Below are positions 51,617-63,074 of a stretch of DNA of 64,000 bases, piece by piece. The notes beneath the pieces are model-generated. The model ran no database searches and had not been told where the DNA came from. It was given only the letters and a program-made list of their open reading frames with translations. The translations under genes and the position numbers were made by a program. Within the stretch, counting starts at the first letter, position 1. Each line of letters opens with the position of its first letter. Source of the stretch: Streptococcus orisasini (GTDB lineage: Bacteria; Bacillota; Bacilli; Lactobacillales; Streptococcaceae); contig NZ_BCLE01000022.1 in the NCBI RefSeq assembly GCF_001431045.1, forward strand, positions 34,442 through 98,441, in the 5' to 3' direction.

Positions 51617-52150
51617 ATGGCTAACACAAATACGCTCGCTGAAAATATCTATGCGTCAATTACGCATCAAATTGAGAAGAAAGAAGCTTCAGGCAATGAA
51701 AAAACCAAGGCTGTACTCAATCAGGCTGTAGCCGATTTATCAAAGGCTGCATCAATTGTCCATCAGGTACATTGGTACATGCGCGGAGCTGGCTTTCTTT
51801 ACCTCCATCCTAAAATGGATGAATTGATGGATGCTTTAAACGAACACCTCGATGAAATTAGTGAACGCTTGATTACAATTGGCGGCAGTCCATTTTCAAC
51901 TTTAAAGGAATTTGATGAAAATTCTAAGTTGGAAGAAGAAACAGGAAGCTGGGATAAATCAATGACAGATCATCTGACACGTCTTGTAGAAGTTTACAGC
52001 TATCTTTCCAGCCTTTATCAAGTTGGTCTTGATGTGACTGATGAAGAAGGAGATGTTGTTTCTAATGACATTTTTACAGCTGCTCAGACTGACGCACAAA
52101 AGACGATTTGGATGCTGCAGGCAGAACTTGGTCAGGCACCAGGACTTTAA
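51617..52150 (+). CDS. dpr: Dps-like peroxide resistance protein (Dpr)
   Basis: This 177-residue ferritin-like protein forms 12-mer cages that store iron and prevent hydroxyl radical formation; it is central to oxygen tolerance in catalase-less streptococci. The inter-subunit ferroxidase ligands are in HQVHWYMRG (His) and [19 protein letters not shown] (Asp, Glu). ATG 51617 has AAGGAGG at good distance; the ATG at 51578 lies upstream of that site. The PerR-type operator in its promoter suits peroxide induction. Confidence 0.95.
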   Translation: MANTNTLAENIYASITHQIEKKEASGNEKTKAVLNQAVADLSKAASIVHQVHWYMRGAGFLYLHPKMDELMDALNEHLDEISERLITIGGSPFSTLKEFDENSKLEEETGSWDKSMTDHLTRLVEVYSYLSSLYQVGLDVTDEEGDVVSNDIFTAAQTDAQKTIWMLQAELGQAPGL

Positions 52151-52227
52151 TGGCAAAGCAGTTACCGAATTTTGTTGGGCTGTTTATCAACCTAAATGAC
52201 CAAGATTAAAAAGAACTGGGAGTGGAA

Positions 52228-52275
52228 CCAAAATCAAGATTTGACAAAAATTGATTTGGTAGTTCTGCTTTCGTT
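52228..52275 (+). terminator. Weak terminator after dpr
   Basis: CCAAAATCAA pairs with TTGATTTGG (52251-52259); a T-rich stretch follows 15 bases later. Only modest support. Confidence 0.35.
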
Positions 52276-52295
52276 CTTTTTCTTTTTACAAAAGG

Positions 52296-52307
52296 GCAAA
52301 CGTTTGC
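52296..52307 (+). promoter_or_regulatory. Perfect palindrome GCAAACGTTTGC upstream of yqgQ-glcK
   Basis: The 12-base palindrome ends nine bases before the -35 box. It has the CG-centred form of a LacI/GalR-family site (CcpA-like), but misses several outer cre positions, so another LacI-family regulator is equally possible. Confidence 0.5.
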
Positions 52308-52316
52308 AAAAATATA

Positions 52317-52345
52317 TTGAAAAGACAGCCTTTTTTTGGTAGAAT
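52317..52345 (+). promoter_or_regulatory. yqgQ-glcK promoter, -10 seven bases before the ATG
   Basis: TTGAAA (52317-52322), 17 bases, TAGAAT (52340-52345). The yqgQ ATG is at 52353, leaving no room for a normal leader. Confidence 0.65.
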
Positions 52346-52352
52346 TTGAGAG

Positions 52353-52559
52353 ATGAAAACATTATATGATGTGCAGCAGCTGTTGAAACGGTTTGGCATT
52401 TATGTTTATTTGGGCAAGCGGCTTTATGACATCGAAATGATGAAAATTGAGCTGGAGAAGCTTTATGAGAATGGTCTGGTTTCAAGAAATGACTATTTAC
52501 ATGCTGAATTGATTTTGCGCAGGGAACACAGAATAGAAAAGGAAAAAGAAAATGACTAA
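52353..52559 (+). CDS. yqgQ: YqgQ-family protein (DUF910)
   Basis: This 68-residue, mostly helical protein has the family pattern TLYDVQQLLKRFGIYVYLGKR followed by RLYDIEMMKIELEKLYENGLV-like sequence. Small YqgQ proteins precede glucokinase in many Firmicutes; they are thought to bind nucleic acid from structure, but function is not known. It overlaps glcK by eight bases. Confidence 0.9.
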   Translation: MKTLYDVQQLLKRFGIYVYLGKRLYDIEMMKIELEKLYENGLVSRNDYLHAELILRREHRIEKEKEND

Positions 52560-53523
52560 AAAGCTTTTAGGTATTGATCTTGGCGGAACAAGTGTCAAAT
52601 TTGGTATTTTGACTTTGGATGGTCAAGTGCAGGAAAAATGGGCGATTGAGACCAATATTTTAGAAGATGGACAGCATATTGTCCCTGATATTATTGCTTC
52701 TATCAAACACCGTTTGGATCTTTACGGATTATCCAAAGATGACTTTGCGGGGATCGGCATGGGTTCCCCTGGAGCAGTTGATCGCAGCCGAAAGACTGTT
52801 ACAGGAGCTTTTAACCTTAATTGGGCTGAGACTCAGGAAGTCGGAGCAGCTATTGAAGCAGAGCTAGGCATTCCTTTTGCAATTGACAATGATGCCAATG
52901 TTGCGGCTCTTGGAGAACGCTGGGTTGGTGCAGGTGACAATAATCCTGATGTTGTTTTTGTAACACTTGGAACAGGCGTAGGCGGCGGTATTATTGCTGA
53001 TGGCAATCTTATTCATGGGGTTGCTGGTGCTGGCGGAGAAATCGGTCATATTATTGTGGAGCCGGAAGGCGGTTTTGAATGTACCTGCGGAAATAAAGGC
53101 TGTCTTGAAACGGTTGCCTCAGCGACAGGAGTTGTCCGTTTGGGCCGTCTTTTAGCAGAAAGCTATGAGGGTACATCAAATATTAAAGCTTCTATTGATA
53201 ATGGTGATAGTGTCACAAGTAAGGATATTTTCACTGCAGCAGCTGCTGGTGATAAGTTTGCTGATTCTATTGTCGAAAAAGTTGGTTTTTATCTGGGTCT
53301 TGCAACTGCCAATATCAGTAATATTTTAAATCCTGATTCTGTGATTATTGGTGGTGGCGTCTCTGCAGCAGGTGAATTTTTGCGTTCACGCGTTGAAAGT
53401 CATTTCCAAAAATTTGCCTTTCCGCAAGTCAAAAAATCAACTAAAATTAAAATTGCAGAACTGGGAAATGATGCTGGTATCATTGGAGCAGCTAGTCTTG
53501 CCCGTCAGTTTATTGAAGAATAA
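52552..53523 (+). CDS. glcK: Glucokinase (ROK family)
   Basis: This 323-residue kinase phosphorylates free glucose with ATP. It has the phosphate-binding GIDLGGTSVKFG, catalytic Asp in IDNDANVAALGE, VTLGTGVGGGII, the sugar-binding EIGHI and the zinc cluster CTCGNKGCLE. There is no HTH, so it is an enzyme and not a ROK repressor. Free glucose would come from intracellular disaccharide or glucoside cleavage. It overlaps yqgQ and is followed closely by the rhodanese-like gene. Confidence 0.96.
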   Translation: MTKKLLGIDLGGTSVKFGILTLDGQVQEKWAIETNILEDGQHIVPDIIASIKHRLDLYGLSKDDFAGIGMGSPGAVDRSRKTVTGAFNLNWAETQEVGAAIEAELGIPFAIDNDANVAALGERWVGAGDNNPDVVFVTLGTGVGGGIIADGNLIHGVAGAGGEIGHIIVEPEGGFECTCGNKGCLETVASATGVVRLGRLLAESYEGTSNIKASIDNGDSVTSKDIFTAAAAGDKFADSIVEKVGFYLGLATANISNILNPDSVIIGGGVSAAGEFLRSRVESHFQKFAFPQVKKSTKIKIAELGNDAGIIGAASLARQFIEE

Positions 53524-53532
53524 AGGAGTCAT

Positions 53533-53922
53533 ATGTCAACTGTAACGATTATTTTATGGATTATTATTTTTGCTTTTTTGGCTTTCTTTGCTTGGAATTA
53601 TATCCGTGTTCGCCGTGCTGCTAAGTATATTTCTAATGCGGAGTTTGAAAATATGATGAGAAAGGCGCAGGTTGTAGACTTACGTTCTCCCAGTGAATTC
53701 CGCCGCAAGCATATTTTGGGAGCACGCAATCTGCCATCTGAACAGTTTAAAGAATCTCTATCAGCTTTGCGCAAGGATAAGCCTGTCCTGCTTTATGACA
53801 ATACTCGAGGACAATTGATTGCGCGTGCAGTCTTAATACTCAAAAAAGCGGGTTATAAAGACCTTTATGTTCTTAAAAATGGTCTTGACTACTGGAATGG
53901 AAAAGTGAAGGAACAAGGATGA
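53533..53922 (+). CDS. Membrane-anchored rhodanese-like protein lacking the catalytic cysteine
   Basis: This 129-residue protein has an N-terminal membrane helix (about 4-24, VTIILWIIIFAFLAFFAW) and a cytosolic rhodanese domain (VVDLRSPSEFRRKHILGARNLP at about 50-70). Where active rhodaneses have C-x-x-G in the loop after LLY, it has YDNTRGQ, so sulfur transfer by Cys is not possible. It may serve as a binding or scaffold domain. It lies nine bases after glcK, as in other streptococci. Confidence 0.9.
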   Translation: MSTVTIILWIIIFAFLAFFAWNYIRVRRAAKYISNAEFENMMRKAQVVDLRSPSEFRRKHILGARNLPSEQFKESLSALRKDKPVLLYDNTRGQLIARAVLILKKAGYKDLYVLKNGLDYWNGKVKEQG

Positions 53923-53944
53923 CTGTTTTTCGCTTACTATCACA

Positions 53945-53972
53945 AGCATGCTTTCGGGCATGTTTTTCTTTA
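53945..53972 (+). terminator. Terminator after the glcK operon
   Basis: AGCATGC pairs (one G-U) with GCATGTT around TTTCGG, followed by T-rich sequence. Confidence 0.7.
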
Positions 53973-54019
53973 TTCTAAACGTTTACAGTTGTTTTTTATG
54001 CGCTTTTTCTTAAAAATTA

Positions 54020-54028
54020 TGCTATAAT
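54020..54028 (+). promoter_or_regulatory. Extended -10 promoter of typA
   Basis: TGCTATAAT, 35 bases before the typA ATG; AAGAGGA precedes the start. Confidence 0.65.
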
Positions 54029-54063
54029 TGATAAGTTGAAATAAAATAATTATAAGAGGAATC

Positions 54064-55908
54064 ATGACAAAATTTAGAGACGATATTAGAAATGTTGCTA
54101 TCATTGCTCACGTTGACCACGGGAAAACAACTCTTGTTGATGAGCTTTTGAAGCAATCGCATACCCTTGATGAACATAAGCAGTTGGAAGAGCGAGCTAT
54201 GGATTCTAACGATCTTGAAAAGGAACGCGGAATTACTATTCTGGCTAAGAATACAGCGGTCGCTTATAAGGGAACACGCATCAATATCATGGACACACCG
54301 GGACACGCGGATTTTGGCGGCGAAGTTGAGCGTATCATGAAAATGGTTGATGGGGTTGTTCTGGTTGTTGATGCTTATGAAGGAACAATGCCGCAGACGC
54401 GCTTTGTTTTAAAGAAGGCCTTAGAGCAGAATTTAGTTCCAATCGTTGTTGTTAACAAGATTGACAAACCATCTGCCCGCCCAGAAGAAGTTGTTGATGA
54501 AGTGCTGGAGCTTTTCATTGAGCTTGGAGCAGATGATGATCAGCTGGAATTCCCAGTTGTGTATGCGTCAGCAATTAACGGAACTTCATCGCTTTCAGAT
54601 GATCCGGCTGAGCAAGAGCATACCATGGCACCGATTTTTGACACGATTATTGACCATATCCCAGCACCAGTGGACAATTCAGATGAACCGCTGCAGTTCC
54701 AAGTGTCCCTTCTTGATTACAATGATTTTGTTGGACGTATTGGTATTGGCCGTGTTTTCCGCGGATCGGTAAAAGTTGGTGACCAAGTTACCCTTTCAAA
54801 ACTCGATGGCACGACTAAAAACTTCCGTGTGACAAAACTTTTTGGTTTCTTTGGCCTTGAACGCCGTGAAATTAAAGAGGCTAAAGCTGGTGATTTGATT
54901 GCGGTTTCCGGTATGGAAGATATCTTTGTTGGCGAAACGATTACACCGACAGATGCCGTTGAACCATTGCCAATCCTTCATATTGACGAACCGACACTTC
55001 AGATGACTTTCTTGGCTAATAATTCGCCTTTTGCAGGACGTGAAGGTAAATTTGTCACATCCCGCAAAGTGGAAGAACGATTGTTAGCTGAGTTGCAGAC
55101 CGATGTTTCGCTCCGCGTTGAGGCAACCGATTCTCCTGATAAATGGACAGTGTCAGGGCGCGGAGAGCTGCACTTGTCAATCCTCATTGAAACCATGCGC
55201 CGTGAAGGCTATGAGCTGCAGGTATCGCGTCCTGAAGTTATCATCAAGGAAATTGATGGCGTGAAAATGGAACCTTTCGAGCGTGTGCAGATTGATACGC
55301 CGGAAGAATATCAGGGAGCGGTTATCCAATCGCTGTCAGAGCGCAAAGGTGAAATGCTTGATATGCAGTCAACCGGCAACGGTCAGACCCGTTTGATTTT
55401 CTTGGCACCGGCTCGCGGGCTTATCGGTTATCCGACAGAATTTCTGTCAATGACACGCGGTTACGGTATCATGAACCATACCTTTGATAAATACATGCCA
55501 GTTATCAATGCTGAAATCGGCGGCCGTCACCGCGGTGCCCTTGTTTCGATTGATACAGGTAAAGCAACGACTTACTCTATCATGTCTATTGAGGAACGCG
55601 GAACTATCTTTGTTAACCCAGGTACGGAAGTGTACGAAGGCATGATTATCGGAGAAAATTCGCGCGAGAATGATCTGACGGTAAACATTACCAAAGCTAA
55701 GCAAATGACCAACGTTCGTTCAGCTACCAAGGATCAAACGGCAGTTATTAAAACACCACGTATTCTGACATTGGAAGAGTCACTTGAATTCCTCAATGAT
55801 GATGAATACATGGAAGTAACGCCTGAGTCTATCCGTCTGCGCAAGCAAATTTTGGATAAAAACGCACGGGCCAAGGCTGCTAAAAAGAAAAAATCTGCTG
55901 AAGATTAA
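54064..55908 (+). CDS. typA: Ribosome-associated GTPase TypA/BipA
   Basis: This 614-residue translational GTPase has G1 [10 protein letters not shown], switch [17 protein letters not shown]4 [10 protein letters not shown], an EF-Tu-like domain II, EF-G-like domains III and V, and the BipA-specific C-terminus ending in a lysine-rich tail. It acts on ribosomes under stress and in 50S assembly. Length is normal. It precedes a small DUF3165 gene as in S. mutans. Confidence 0.97.
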   Translation: MTKFRDDIRNVAIIAHVDHGKTTLVDELLKQSHTLDEHKQLEERAMDSNDLEKERGITILAKNTAVAYKGTRINIMDTPGHADFGGEVERIMKMVDGVVLVVDAYEGTMPQTRFVLKKALEQNLVPIVVVNKIDKPSARPEEVVDEVLELFIELGADDDQLEFPVVYASAINGTSSLSDDPAEQEHTMAPIFDTIIDHIPAPVDNSDEPLQFQVSLLDYNDFVGRIGIGRVFRGSVKVGDQVTLSKLDGTTKNFRVTKLFGFFGLERREIKEAKAGDLIAVSGMEDIFVGETITPTDAVEPLPILHIDEPTLQMTFLANNSPFAGREGKFVTSRKVEERLLAELQTDVSLRVEATDSPDKWTVSGRGELHLSILIETMRREGYELQVSRPEVIIKEIDGVKMEPFERVQIDTPEEYQGAVIQSLSERKGEMLDMQSTGNGQTRLIFLAPARGLIGYPTEFLSMTRGYGIMNHTFDKYMPVINAEIGGRHRGALVSIDTGKATTYSIMSIEERGTIFVNPGTEVYEGMIIGENSRENDLTVNITKAKQMTNVRSATKDQTAVIKTPRILTLEESLEFLNDDEYMEVTPESIRLRKQILDKNARAKAAKKKKSAED

Positions 55909-55935
55909 TAGGACCGACCCAGAAAGGAGGAAAAA

Positions 55936-56199
55936 ATGTTTTATGCGATTATCGCTGTACTGCTTTTAATGTATTACATTTTTGTTGCTCCTAAAACAGT
56001 CAAAAATACCATGAATATGATTTCAGTGGTAGCAATTGTTGCCTTTTTGATGGTTCTGGCAGGCATGACTTTTATCAAAATCATACAGTCGCCTCCTGAA
56101 ATTTTTGTCGGTCTGGGCATGACTGCTGTCGGCTGTTATGCTTTACGAGATGTGCTGCGCTTAACGGTCAGACCCAAAAATAAAAGAAATCGTCACTAA
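55936..56199 (+). CDS. Small membrane protein (DUF3165 family)
   Basis: This 87-residue protein has three hydrophobic stretches (MFYAIIAVLLLMYYIFV; VVAIVAFLMVLAGMTFI; IFVGLGMTAVGCYAL) and a basic C-terminus (RPKNKRNRH). AAAGGAGG precedes the ATG. It lies between typA and murD in streptococci. Function unknown. Confidence 0.85.
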   Translation: MFYAIIAVLLLMYYIFVAPKTVKNTMNMISVVAIVAFLMVLAGMTFIKIIQSPPEIFVGLGMTAVGCYALRDVLRLTVRPKNKRNRH

Positions 56200-56220
56200 A
56201 ATGAAACTAAAAACAGGAGA

Positions 56221-56328
56221 AAACTAGCTGGCTTAAAAATTGTCAGCTAGTTTTGCCCTCAGACTGCTATTTGTTGCTGTTTAACCAATAATGAATTTGA
56301 GAACTGGACTTGAGTCTGGTTCTTTTTT
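56221..56328 (+). terminator. Two terminators in a 440-bp intergenic region
   Basis: AAACTAGCTG/CAGCTAGTTTT (56221-56254) and AGAAC-TGGACT/AGTCTGG-TTCT with six T (56300-56328). The rest of 56200-56642 has a short TTAGGT/ACCTAA hairpin (56353-56373) and the murD promoter; I see no gene or named RNA in it. Confidence 0.7.
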
Positions 56329-56574
56329 ATTGGCATCACCGGATAATTTAGATTAGGTAAGGCGGCCACCTAACTAGGAGCAGAGTTAAGTGTACTTTTA
56401 AAGAAGTGGTTTTTTCAAACAAGCCTTTACCGTCTGCAGTCTTATAATAAGTTGTGTTCTGCACTTGCTTGCAGCCTATCAGATAGTTTTTTGTTTAAGG
56501 CAGAAGATGAGCAGACTGTCTAAAAGCTATTCTTGAAACGATAAAAAAGAACAAGGCTGTCTTGCTTTAAAATC

Positions 56575-56603
56575 TTGAAAAACTCTTTTATTCAGGGTAA
56601 AAT
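56575..56603 (+). promoter_or_regulatory. Promoter of the murD-murG-divIB operon
   Basis: TTGAAA (56575-56580), 17 bases, TAAAAT (56598-56603). Confidence 0.7.
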
Positions 56604-56642
56604 ATTAAGGTATACAAGTTAATGAGAAAGTTAGAATATCAA

Positions 56643-57998
56643 ATGAAACAGGTTAAAAATTTCGAAAATAAAAAAATTTTGGTGCTTGGTTTGGCACGCT
56701 CAGGCGAAGCAGCTGCACGGCTTTTGGCAAAACTGGGTGCCATTGTAACTGTCAATGACAGCAAGCCTTTTGATGAAAATCCTTCTGCGCAGACTCTCTT
56801 AGAGGAAGGAATCAAGGTGATCTGTGGCAGCCATCCTTTGGAACTTTTGGATGAGGAATTTGCTTATATGGTTAAAAACCCAGGAATTCCATACACCAAT
56901 CCTATGGTTGTCCGTGCAGCTGAGAAAAATATTCCGGTTATTACTGAGGTGGAACTGGCCTACCTGATTTCTGAAGCTCCTATTATTGGAATTACAGGTT
57001 CTAATGGTAAAACAACGACAACGACCATGATTGCAGATGTTTTAAATCATGCTAAACAATCTGCTCTTTTGTCGGGGAATATTGGTTATCCGGCCAGTGA
57101 AGTAGCTCAGTCAGCAGTTTCAAATGACACGCTGGTGATGGAATTGTCCTCTTTTCAGTTGATGGGAATAGAAGAGTTTCATCCGCATATTGCTGTCATT
57201 ACTAATCTGATGCCAACTCATATTGATTACCATGGTTCTTTTGAGAATTATGTTGAAGCCAAGTGGAATATCCAAAAAAATATGACGGTAGCTGATACTA
57301 TTATCCTTAATTTTAATCAGGAGCTTGCCAAGGATCTGGCTGCCAAAACCAGTGCTAAGGTTGTGCCTTTTTCAACAAAAGAAAAGATTGACGGTGCTTA
57401 TTTGGAAGACGGGACGCTGTATTTTAGAGGGCAGGCTGTTATGAAGGCAGACGAGCTCGGCGTTCCGGGCAGCCATAATGTTGAAAATGCTTTGGCAACA
57501 ATCGCTGTGGCGAAATTATCCGGAGTGTCAGATGAGGCTATCAGAGAAACCTTGGTTCATTTTGGTGGAGTCAAACACCGTCTGCAATATTTGGGTGAAG
57601 TCAGCGGAGTTAAATTTTATAATGATAGTAAGTCTACTAATATATTAGCAACTCAAAAAGCTCTGTCAGGCTTTGATAATAAAAAAGTTATTTTAATTGC
57701 AGGCGGTCTTGACCGTGGAAATGAATTTGATGAACTGGTTCCAGATCTTGTTGGTTTAAAGAAGATGGTGATCTTGGGAGAATCAGCTCCTAGGGTTAAA
57801 CGTGCTGCAAATAAGGCGGAAGTAGCTTATCTGGATGCCAAAAATGTTGCCGATGCTGCAAAAATTGCTTTTGAAAATGCTGAGGCTGGTGATGTTGTAC
57901 TTTTGAGTCCGGCAAATGCTAGCTGGGATATGTATAAGAACTTTGAAGTACGCGGAGATGAGTTTATCGCAGCCTTTGAAGCTATTAAGGGAGAATAG
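56643..57998 (+). CDS. murD: UDP-N-acetylmuramoylalanine--D-glutamate ligase
   Basis: This 451-residue Mur ligase adds D-Glu to UDP-MurNAc-Ala. It has an N-terminal nucleotide-sugar domain ([15 protein letters not shown]), the ATP loop [23 protein letters not shown], the central NHRL-type region reading [10 protein letters not shown], and [12 protein letters not shown] 56643 gives the usual length; an ATG at 56622 adds seven residues and cannot be excluded, since neither has a strong ribosome site. murG follows one base later. Confidence 0.95.
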   Translation: MKQVKNFENKKILVLGLARSGEAAARLLAKLGAIVTVNDSKPFDENPSAQTLLEEGIKVICGSHPLELLDEEFAYMVKNPGIPYTNPMVVRAAEKNIPVITEVELAYLISEAPIIGITGSNGKTTTTTMIADVLNHAKQSALLSGNIGYPASEVAQSAVSNDTLVMELSSFQLMGIEEFHPHIAVITNLMPTHIDYHGSFENYVEAKWNIQKNMTVADTIILNFNQELAKDLAAKTSAKVVPFSTKEKIDGAYLEDGTLYFRGQAVMKADELGVPGSHNVENALATIAVAKLSGVSDEAIRETLVHFGGVKHRLQYLGEVSGVKFYNDSKSTNILATQKALSGFDNKKVILIAGGLDRGNEFDELVPDLVGLKKMVILGESAPRVKRAANKAEVAYLDAKNVADAAKIAFENAEAGDVVLLSPANASWDMYKNFEVRGDEFIAAFEAIKGE

Positions 57999-57999
57999 C

Positions 58000-59085
58000 A
58001 TGGCGAAAAAGAAAATTATCTTTACAGGTGGCGGTACTGTTGGTCATGTTACTCTCAATTTAATTCTCATTCCTAAATTTCTTAAAGACGGCTGGGAAGT
58101 ATACTACATTGGTGATAAACACGGAATTGAGCATGAACAGATCAGACAGTCAGGTCTTGATGTCAACTTTCACTCGATTGCGACGGGCAAACTGCGGCGT
58201 TATTTTTCCTGGCAAAATCTGCTAGATGCTTTTAAAGTGAGCTGGGGAGTTCTGCAGTCTTTGGCTATCATAGCTAAAATTCGCCCTCAGCTGTTATTTT
58301 CTAAGGGCGGCTTTGTATCGGTTCCGCCTGTGATTGCGGCTAAGTGTTTAGGAATTCCAGTTTTTGTTCATGAATCGGATTTATCAATGGGCTTGGCTAA
58401 TAAAATTGCCTATAAGTTTGCGACAACTATGTACACCACTTTTGAGCAGGCTGAGGCCTTGACTAAAACAAAACACGTCGGAGCCATTACTAAAATTGAC
58501 AAAAAAGACTTGAATCAGGCAACAACGGAGCAAATTGAATCTATCAAAGAGCAGTTTGACCCTGCTTTAAAAACCTTGCTTTTTATCGGCGGATCCGCTG
58601 GTGCTAAGGTCTTTAACAACTTTATTACGGATTCGCCAGAATTATTGAAAACTTATAATATCATCAATATTTCCGGTGATAAAGGGTTAAACAGTCTGAG
58701 TCCAAATCTTTATCGAGTGGATTATGTGACAGATCTCTATCAGCCGCTCATGGACTTAGCGGATGTTGTTATTACACGCGGTGGTTCCAATACTATTTTT
58801 GAGCTTCTTGCCATGAATAAGCTTCATTTGATTGTTCCTTTAGGAAAGGAAGCTAGTCGCGGTGACCAGCTTGAAAATGCGGCTTACTTTGAAAAAAAGG
58901 GTTATGCTCAGCAATTGCCTGAAGAAAATTTAAAGGTTGTCAATCTGACTGAAAAAGTCGAAGATTTGCTGGCAAATCGAGATTTTTACCAAAAAAACAT
59001 GGCGGCTTCAACTGAAATTACCTCTCCAGACAATTTTTACAATCTTTTATTACAAGATATACGAGCTAAAAATAAAGGAAAATAA
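58000..59085 (+). CDS. murG: UDP-GlcNAc: lipid I GlcNAc transferase (lipid II synthase)
   Basis: This 361-residue peripheral membrane glycosyltransferase completes lipid II. It has the N-terminal glycine-rich loop [40 protein letters not shown] and [14 protein letters not shown]. The start is ATG 58000 after AAGGGAGA; the frame upstream of it overlaps murD. It shares one base with the divIB start. Confidence 0.96.
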   Translation: MAKKKIIFTGGGTVGHVTLNLILIPKFLKDGWEVYYIGDKHGIEHEQIRQSGLDVNFHSIATGKLRRYFSWQNLLDAFKVSWGVLQSLAIIAKIRPQLLFSKGGFVSVPPVIAAKCLGIPVFVHESDLSMGLANKIAYKFATTMYTTFEQAEALTKTKHVGAITKIDKKDLNQATTEQIESIKEQFDPALKTLLFIGGSAGAKVFNNFITDSPELLKTYNIINISGDKGLNSLSPNLYRVDYVTDLYQPLMDLADVVITRGGSNTIFELLAMNKLHLIVPLGKEASRGDQLENAAYFEKKGYAQQLPEENLKVVNLTEKVEDLLANRDFYQKNMAASTEITSPDNFYNLLLQDIRAKNKGK

Positions 59086-60236
59086 TGGCAAAGGATAAAA
59101 AGAATACTGAAAAACAAGAAGTTCCTTTAACAGAGTGGCAGCAGCGCAACTTGGAATTTCTCAGAAAAAAACAGGAAGAAAAGCTTGAAAAAGAAAAGTT
59201 AAATGAAAAAAAGATGGCTGAGAAGAAGGCTCAGTTTCAGGCTGACAAGGAAGGAACAAAAACAGATAAGAAAGCTGATTTGGCTGTTAAAGAGCAGCCT
59301 GACCTTTCGGAAGAGGACAGCTTTAAACAGCCTAAAAAGAAACTGCTAAAGCCTAAAAAGCCCAAAAAGAAAAAAGTGCGGTCTATTCCTAAGAAGGACT
59401 ATTGGCAGGCAGTTTTGGTAATTACCATTTCTTCCTTGGTTTTACTTGCTTCTTTGTTTATGATTAGTCCTTTAAGCCGCCAAAAAAATATCAAAGTTTC
59501 AGGCAGCAAAAATGCGATTGAAGCGCAATTGATTGATCGAGCAGGAATTAAAAAATCAGACTACCTGACAGCTTTAATTTTTGAAAAAAGCAGGTTTGAA
59601 GAGACTTTAAAAAAACAGGATAAGTGGATTAAAGAAGCAAATCTAAGTTATCACTTTCCCAACAATTTTACGCTAAAAGTAAAAGAGCATAGCATTATAG
59701 CTTACAAGCAAACAAACAATGGTTATATCCCTATTTTAGATAACGGTAATCAGGCTGATATAGTCAATGCTTCAGAGCTACCTGAATCTTTTATGACCAT
59801 TAATTTGGACAAAGCAGAGGATATTCAGACTCTTGTTAAAAAGCTGGTAAAATTGAATCGGGACTTGGTCAAGGAAATTAAAACGATTTCTCTGGCTAAT
59901 TCACAGTCTACTAAAGATTTGCTTTTATTGGAAATGACAGACAATAATACTGTCCGTGTTCCTTTGTCAGAAATTGACAGTAAGCTACCTTACTATCCTA
60001 AAATTAAAAAGAATGTGGCTGGCGGCAGTATTATCGATATGGAAGTGGGTCTCTACAGTACCAATTCAGATATTGAAGCTGCACTTGCAGAGCACAAGGC
60101 ATCTGCTGCAACAGAAAGTTCTTCCGAACAAGATTCTAATGAATCATCAGCTGACAATTCTGATTCAGAGGACTCTTCGGCTGCTGCTTCAGAGGAGAAT
60201 GGTCAGCTGGTCACAGAGGCAGCTACTTCTCCATGA
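59085..60236 (+). CDS. divIB: Cell division protein DivIB (FtsQ)
   Basis: This 383-residue bitopic protein has a long, very charged cytoplasmic N-terminus (about 1-105, KKNTEKQE to KKKKVRSIPK). One membrane helix follows (about 110-130, AVLVITISSLVLLASLFMI), then the extracellular POTRA domain (KNIKVSGSKNAIEAQLIDRAGI), a beta domain and a Ser/Glu/Ala-rich disordered tail from about 340. It links to FtsL and DivIC at the septum. Confidence 0.94.
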   Translation: MAKDKKNTEKQEVPLTEWQQRNLEFLRKKQEEKLEKEKLNEKKMAEKKAQFQADKEGTKTDKKADLAVKEQPDLSEEDSFKQPKKKLLKPKKPKKKKVRSIPKKDYWQAVLVITISSLVLLASLFMISPLSRQKNIKVSGSKNAIEAQLIDRAGIKKSDYLTALIFEKSRFEETLKKQDKWIKEANLSYHFPNNFTLKVKEHSIIAYKQTNNGYIPILDNGNQADIVNASELPESFMTINLDKAEDIQTLVKKLVKLNRDLVKEIKTISLANSQSTKDLLLLEMTDNNTVRVPLSEIDSKLPYYPKIKKNVAGGSIIDMEVGLYSTNSDIEAALAEHKASAATESSSEQDSNESSADNSDSEDSSAAASEENGQLVTEAATSP

Positions 60237-60272
60237 TTCTCATGAAGTTCAAGAAATTAAGTTTCTATAACA

Positions 60273-60308
60273 AAAAACGTAAAAAGCTTAACATTTTACG
60301 TTTTTTTA
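60273..60308 (+). terminator. Terminator between divIB and ftsA
   Basis: AAAACGTAAAA pairs with TTTTACGTTTT, followed by further T's. Confidence 0.8.
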
Positions 60309-60317
60309 TGGTATAAT
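60309..60317 (+). promoter_or_regulatory. Extended -10 promoter of ftsA-ftsZ
   Basis: TGGTATAAT directly after the terminator, 70 bases before the ftsA ATG. Confidence 0.65.
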
Positions 60318-60387
60318 ATTTTCTGAATAATTCTGTTTTTGACAGTTTTTGAAAGTAATAGAATGGAAAGATAGAGAGGTCGAGTGA

Positions 60388-61749
60388 ATGGCTAGAGATG
60401 GCTTTTTTACAGGATTAGATATAGGAACAAGCTCGATTAAAGTTTTGGTTGCTGAATTCATTGATGGCAGTATGAACGTTATTGGTGTCAGTAATGTTAA
60501 GAGTTCGGGTGTAAAAGATGGTATCATCATTGATATAGACACAGCTGCAGAAGCTATTAAAGCAGCGATTGAAGAAGCTGAAGAAAAAGCAGGAATGTCA
60601 ATCAGCAAGGTGAATGTCGGTCTGCCGGCCAACCTGTTGCAAATTGAACCTACTCAAGGAATGATTCCTGTTCCTAGTGAGTCCAAAGAAATTAAGGACG
60701 AAGACGTTGACAGTGTTGTCCGTTCAGCTTTGACCAAGAGCATCACACCGGAACGTGAAGTTATTTCACTGATTCCGGAAGAATTTATTGTAGATGGTTT
60801 TCAGGGAATTCGCGATCCTCGCGGGATGATGGGAATTCGCTTAGAAATGCGTGGCTTGATTTACACTGGGCCAAGCACTATTTTACATAACCTTCGCAAA
60901 ACGGTTGAACGTGCTGGCATTGAGGTTGAAAATATTATCATTTCACCGCTTGCCCTTGCCAAATCCGTTTTAAATGAAGGAGAACGTGAATTTGGTGCTA
61001 CGGTCATTGATATGGGAGGCGGTCAGACAACCGTTGCTTCAATGCGTGCACAGGAGCTGCAATTTACAAATACTTATGCTGAAGGCGGAGATTACATTAC
61101 TAAAGATATTTCCAAAGTCCTTAAGACTTCGCATCAAGTTGCCGAAGCACTTAAGTTTAACTTTGGGGAAGCTAATGTTTCTGAAGCCAGCTCAACAGAA
61201 ACCGTTCAAGTAGAAGTTGTTGGTGAAAGAAATCCGATAGAAGTTACTGAACGTTATCTTTCGGAAATTATTTCAGCACGCGTTCGTCACTTGCTGGATC
61301 GTATCAAGCAGGACTTAGAACGCGGCAGGCTGCTTGATCTGCCTGGCGGTATTGTCATCGTTGGCGGTGCTGCAATCATGCCTGGAGTTGTTGAGGTTGC
61401 TCAGGAAATCTTTGGTGCCAATGTCAAACTCCATGTTCCAAATCAAGTCGGTATCAGAAATCCTATGTTTGCTAACATTATCAGTATTGTTGAATACGTA
61501 GGAACACTTACTGAAGTTGATATTCTGGCACAGGGGGCTGTTTCTGGTGATGAAAAATTGAGAAGAAAACCAATTGATATTAAACCAACAGGTGTTGCTC
61601 CTAAAACTAGAAGTTTCGCTCAAACACAAGAATCTACCACTTTTGAGTCACAGTTGGAGGAGCTGCCGCCTCAAAAAGAGGAAACAGCTAAGCCAAAACA
61701 AAAGATGAGTGACCGTGTACGTGGTATCTTTGGCAGTATGTTTGATTAA
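60388..61749 (+). CDS. ftsA: Cell division protein FtsA
   Basis: This 453-residue actin-like protein tethers FtsZ to the membrane. It has the phosphate loop GLDIGTSSIKVLVAE, the 1C domain (about 85-160), phosphate 2 VIDMGGGQTTV, the adenosine motif VIVGGAAIMPG and a C-terminal amphipathic membrane-targeting helix (MSDRVRGIFGSMFD). ftsZ follows 23 bases downstream. Confidence 0.97.
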   Translation: MARDGFFTGLDIGTSSIKVLVAEFIDGSMNVIGVSNVKSSGVKDGIIIDIDTAAEAIKAAIEEAEEKAGMSISKVNVGLPANLLQIEPTQGMIPVPSESKEIKDEDVDSVVRSALTKSITPEREVISLIPEEFIVDGFQGIRDPRGMMGIRLEMRGLIYTGPSTILHNLRKTVERAGIEVENIIISPLALAKSVLNEGEREFGATVIDMGGGQTTVASMRAQELQFTNTYAEGGDYITKDISKVLKTSHQVAEALKFNFGEANVSEASSTETVQVEVVGERNPIEVTERYLSEIISARVRHLLDRIKQDLERGRLLDLPGGIVIVGGAAIMPGVVEVAQEIFGANVKLHVPNQVGIRNPMFANIISIVEYVGTLTEVDILAQGAVSGDEKLRRKPIDIKPTGVAPKTRSFAQTQESTTFESQLEELPPQKEETAKPKQKMSDRVRGIFGSMFD

Positions 61750-61760
61750 AATTAAAGTGA

Positions 61761-63073
<1,313 letters not shown>

Positions 63074-63074
<1 letters not shown>

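Noticed and set aside
56200..56642. A hidden RNA gene between the DUF3165 gene and murD
   Set aside because: Two terminators, one short hairpin and the murD promoter account for the visible structure; no larger fold stands out.
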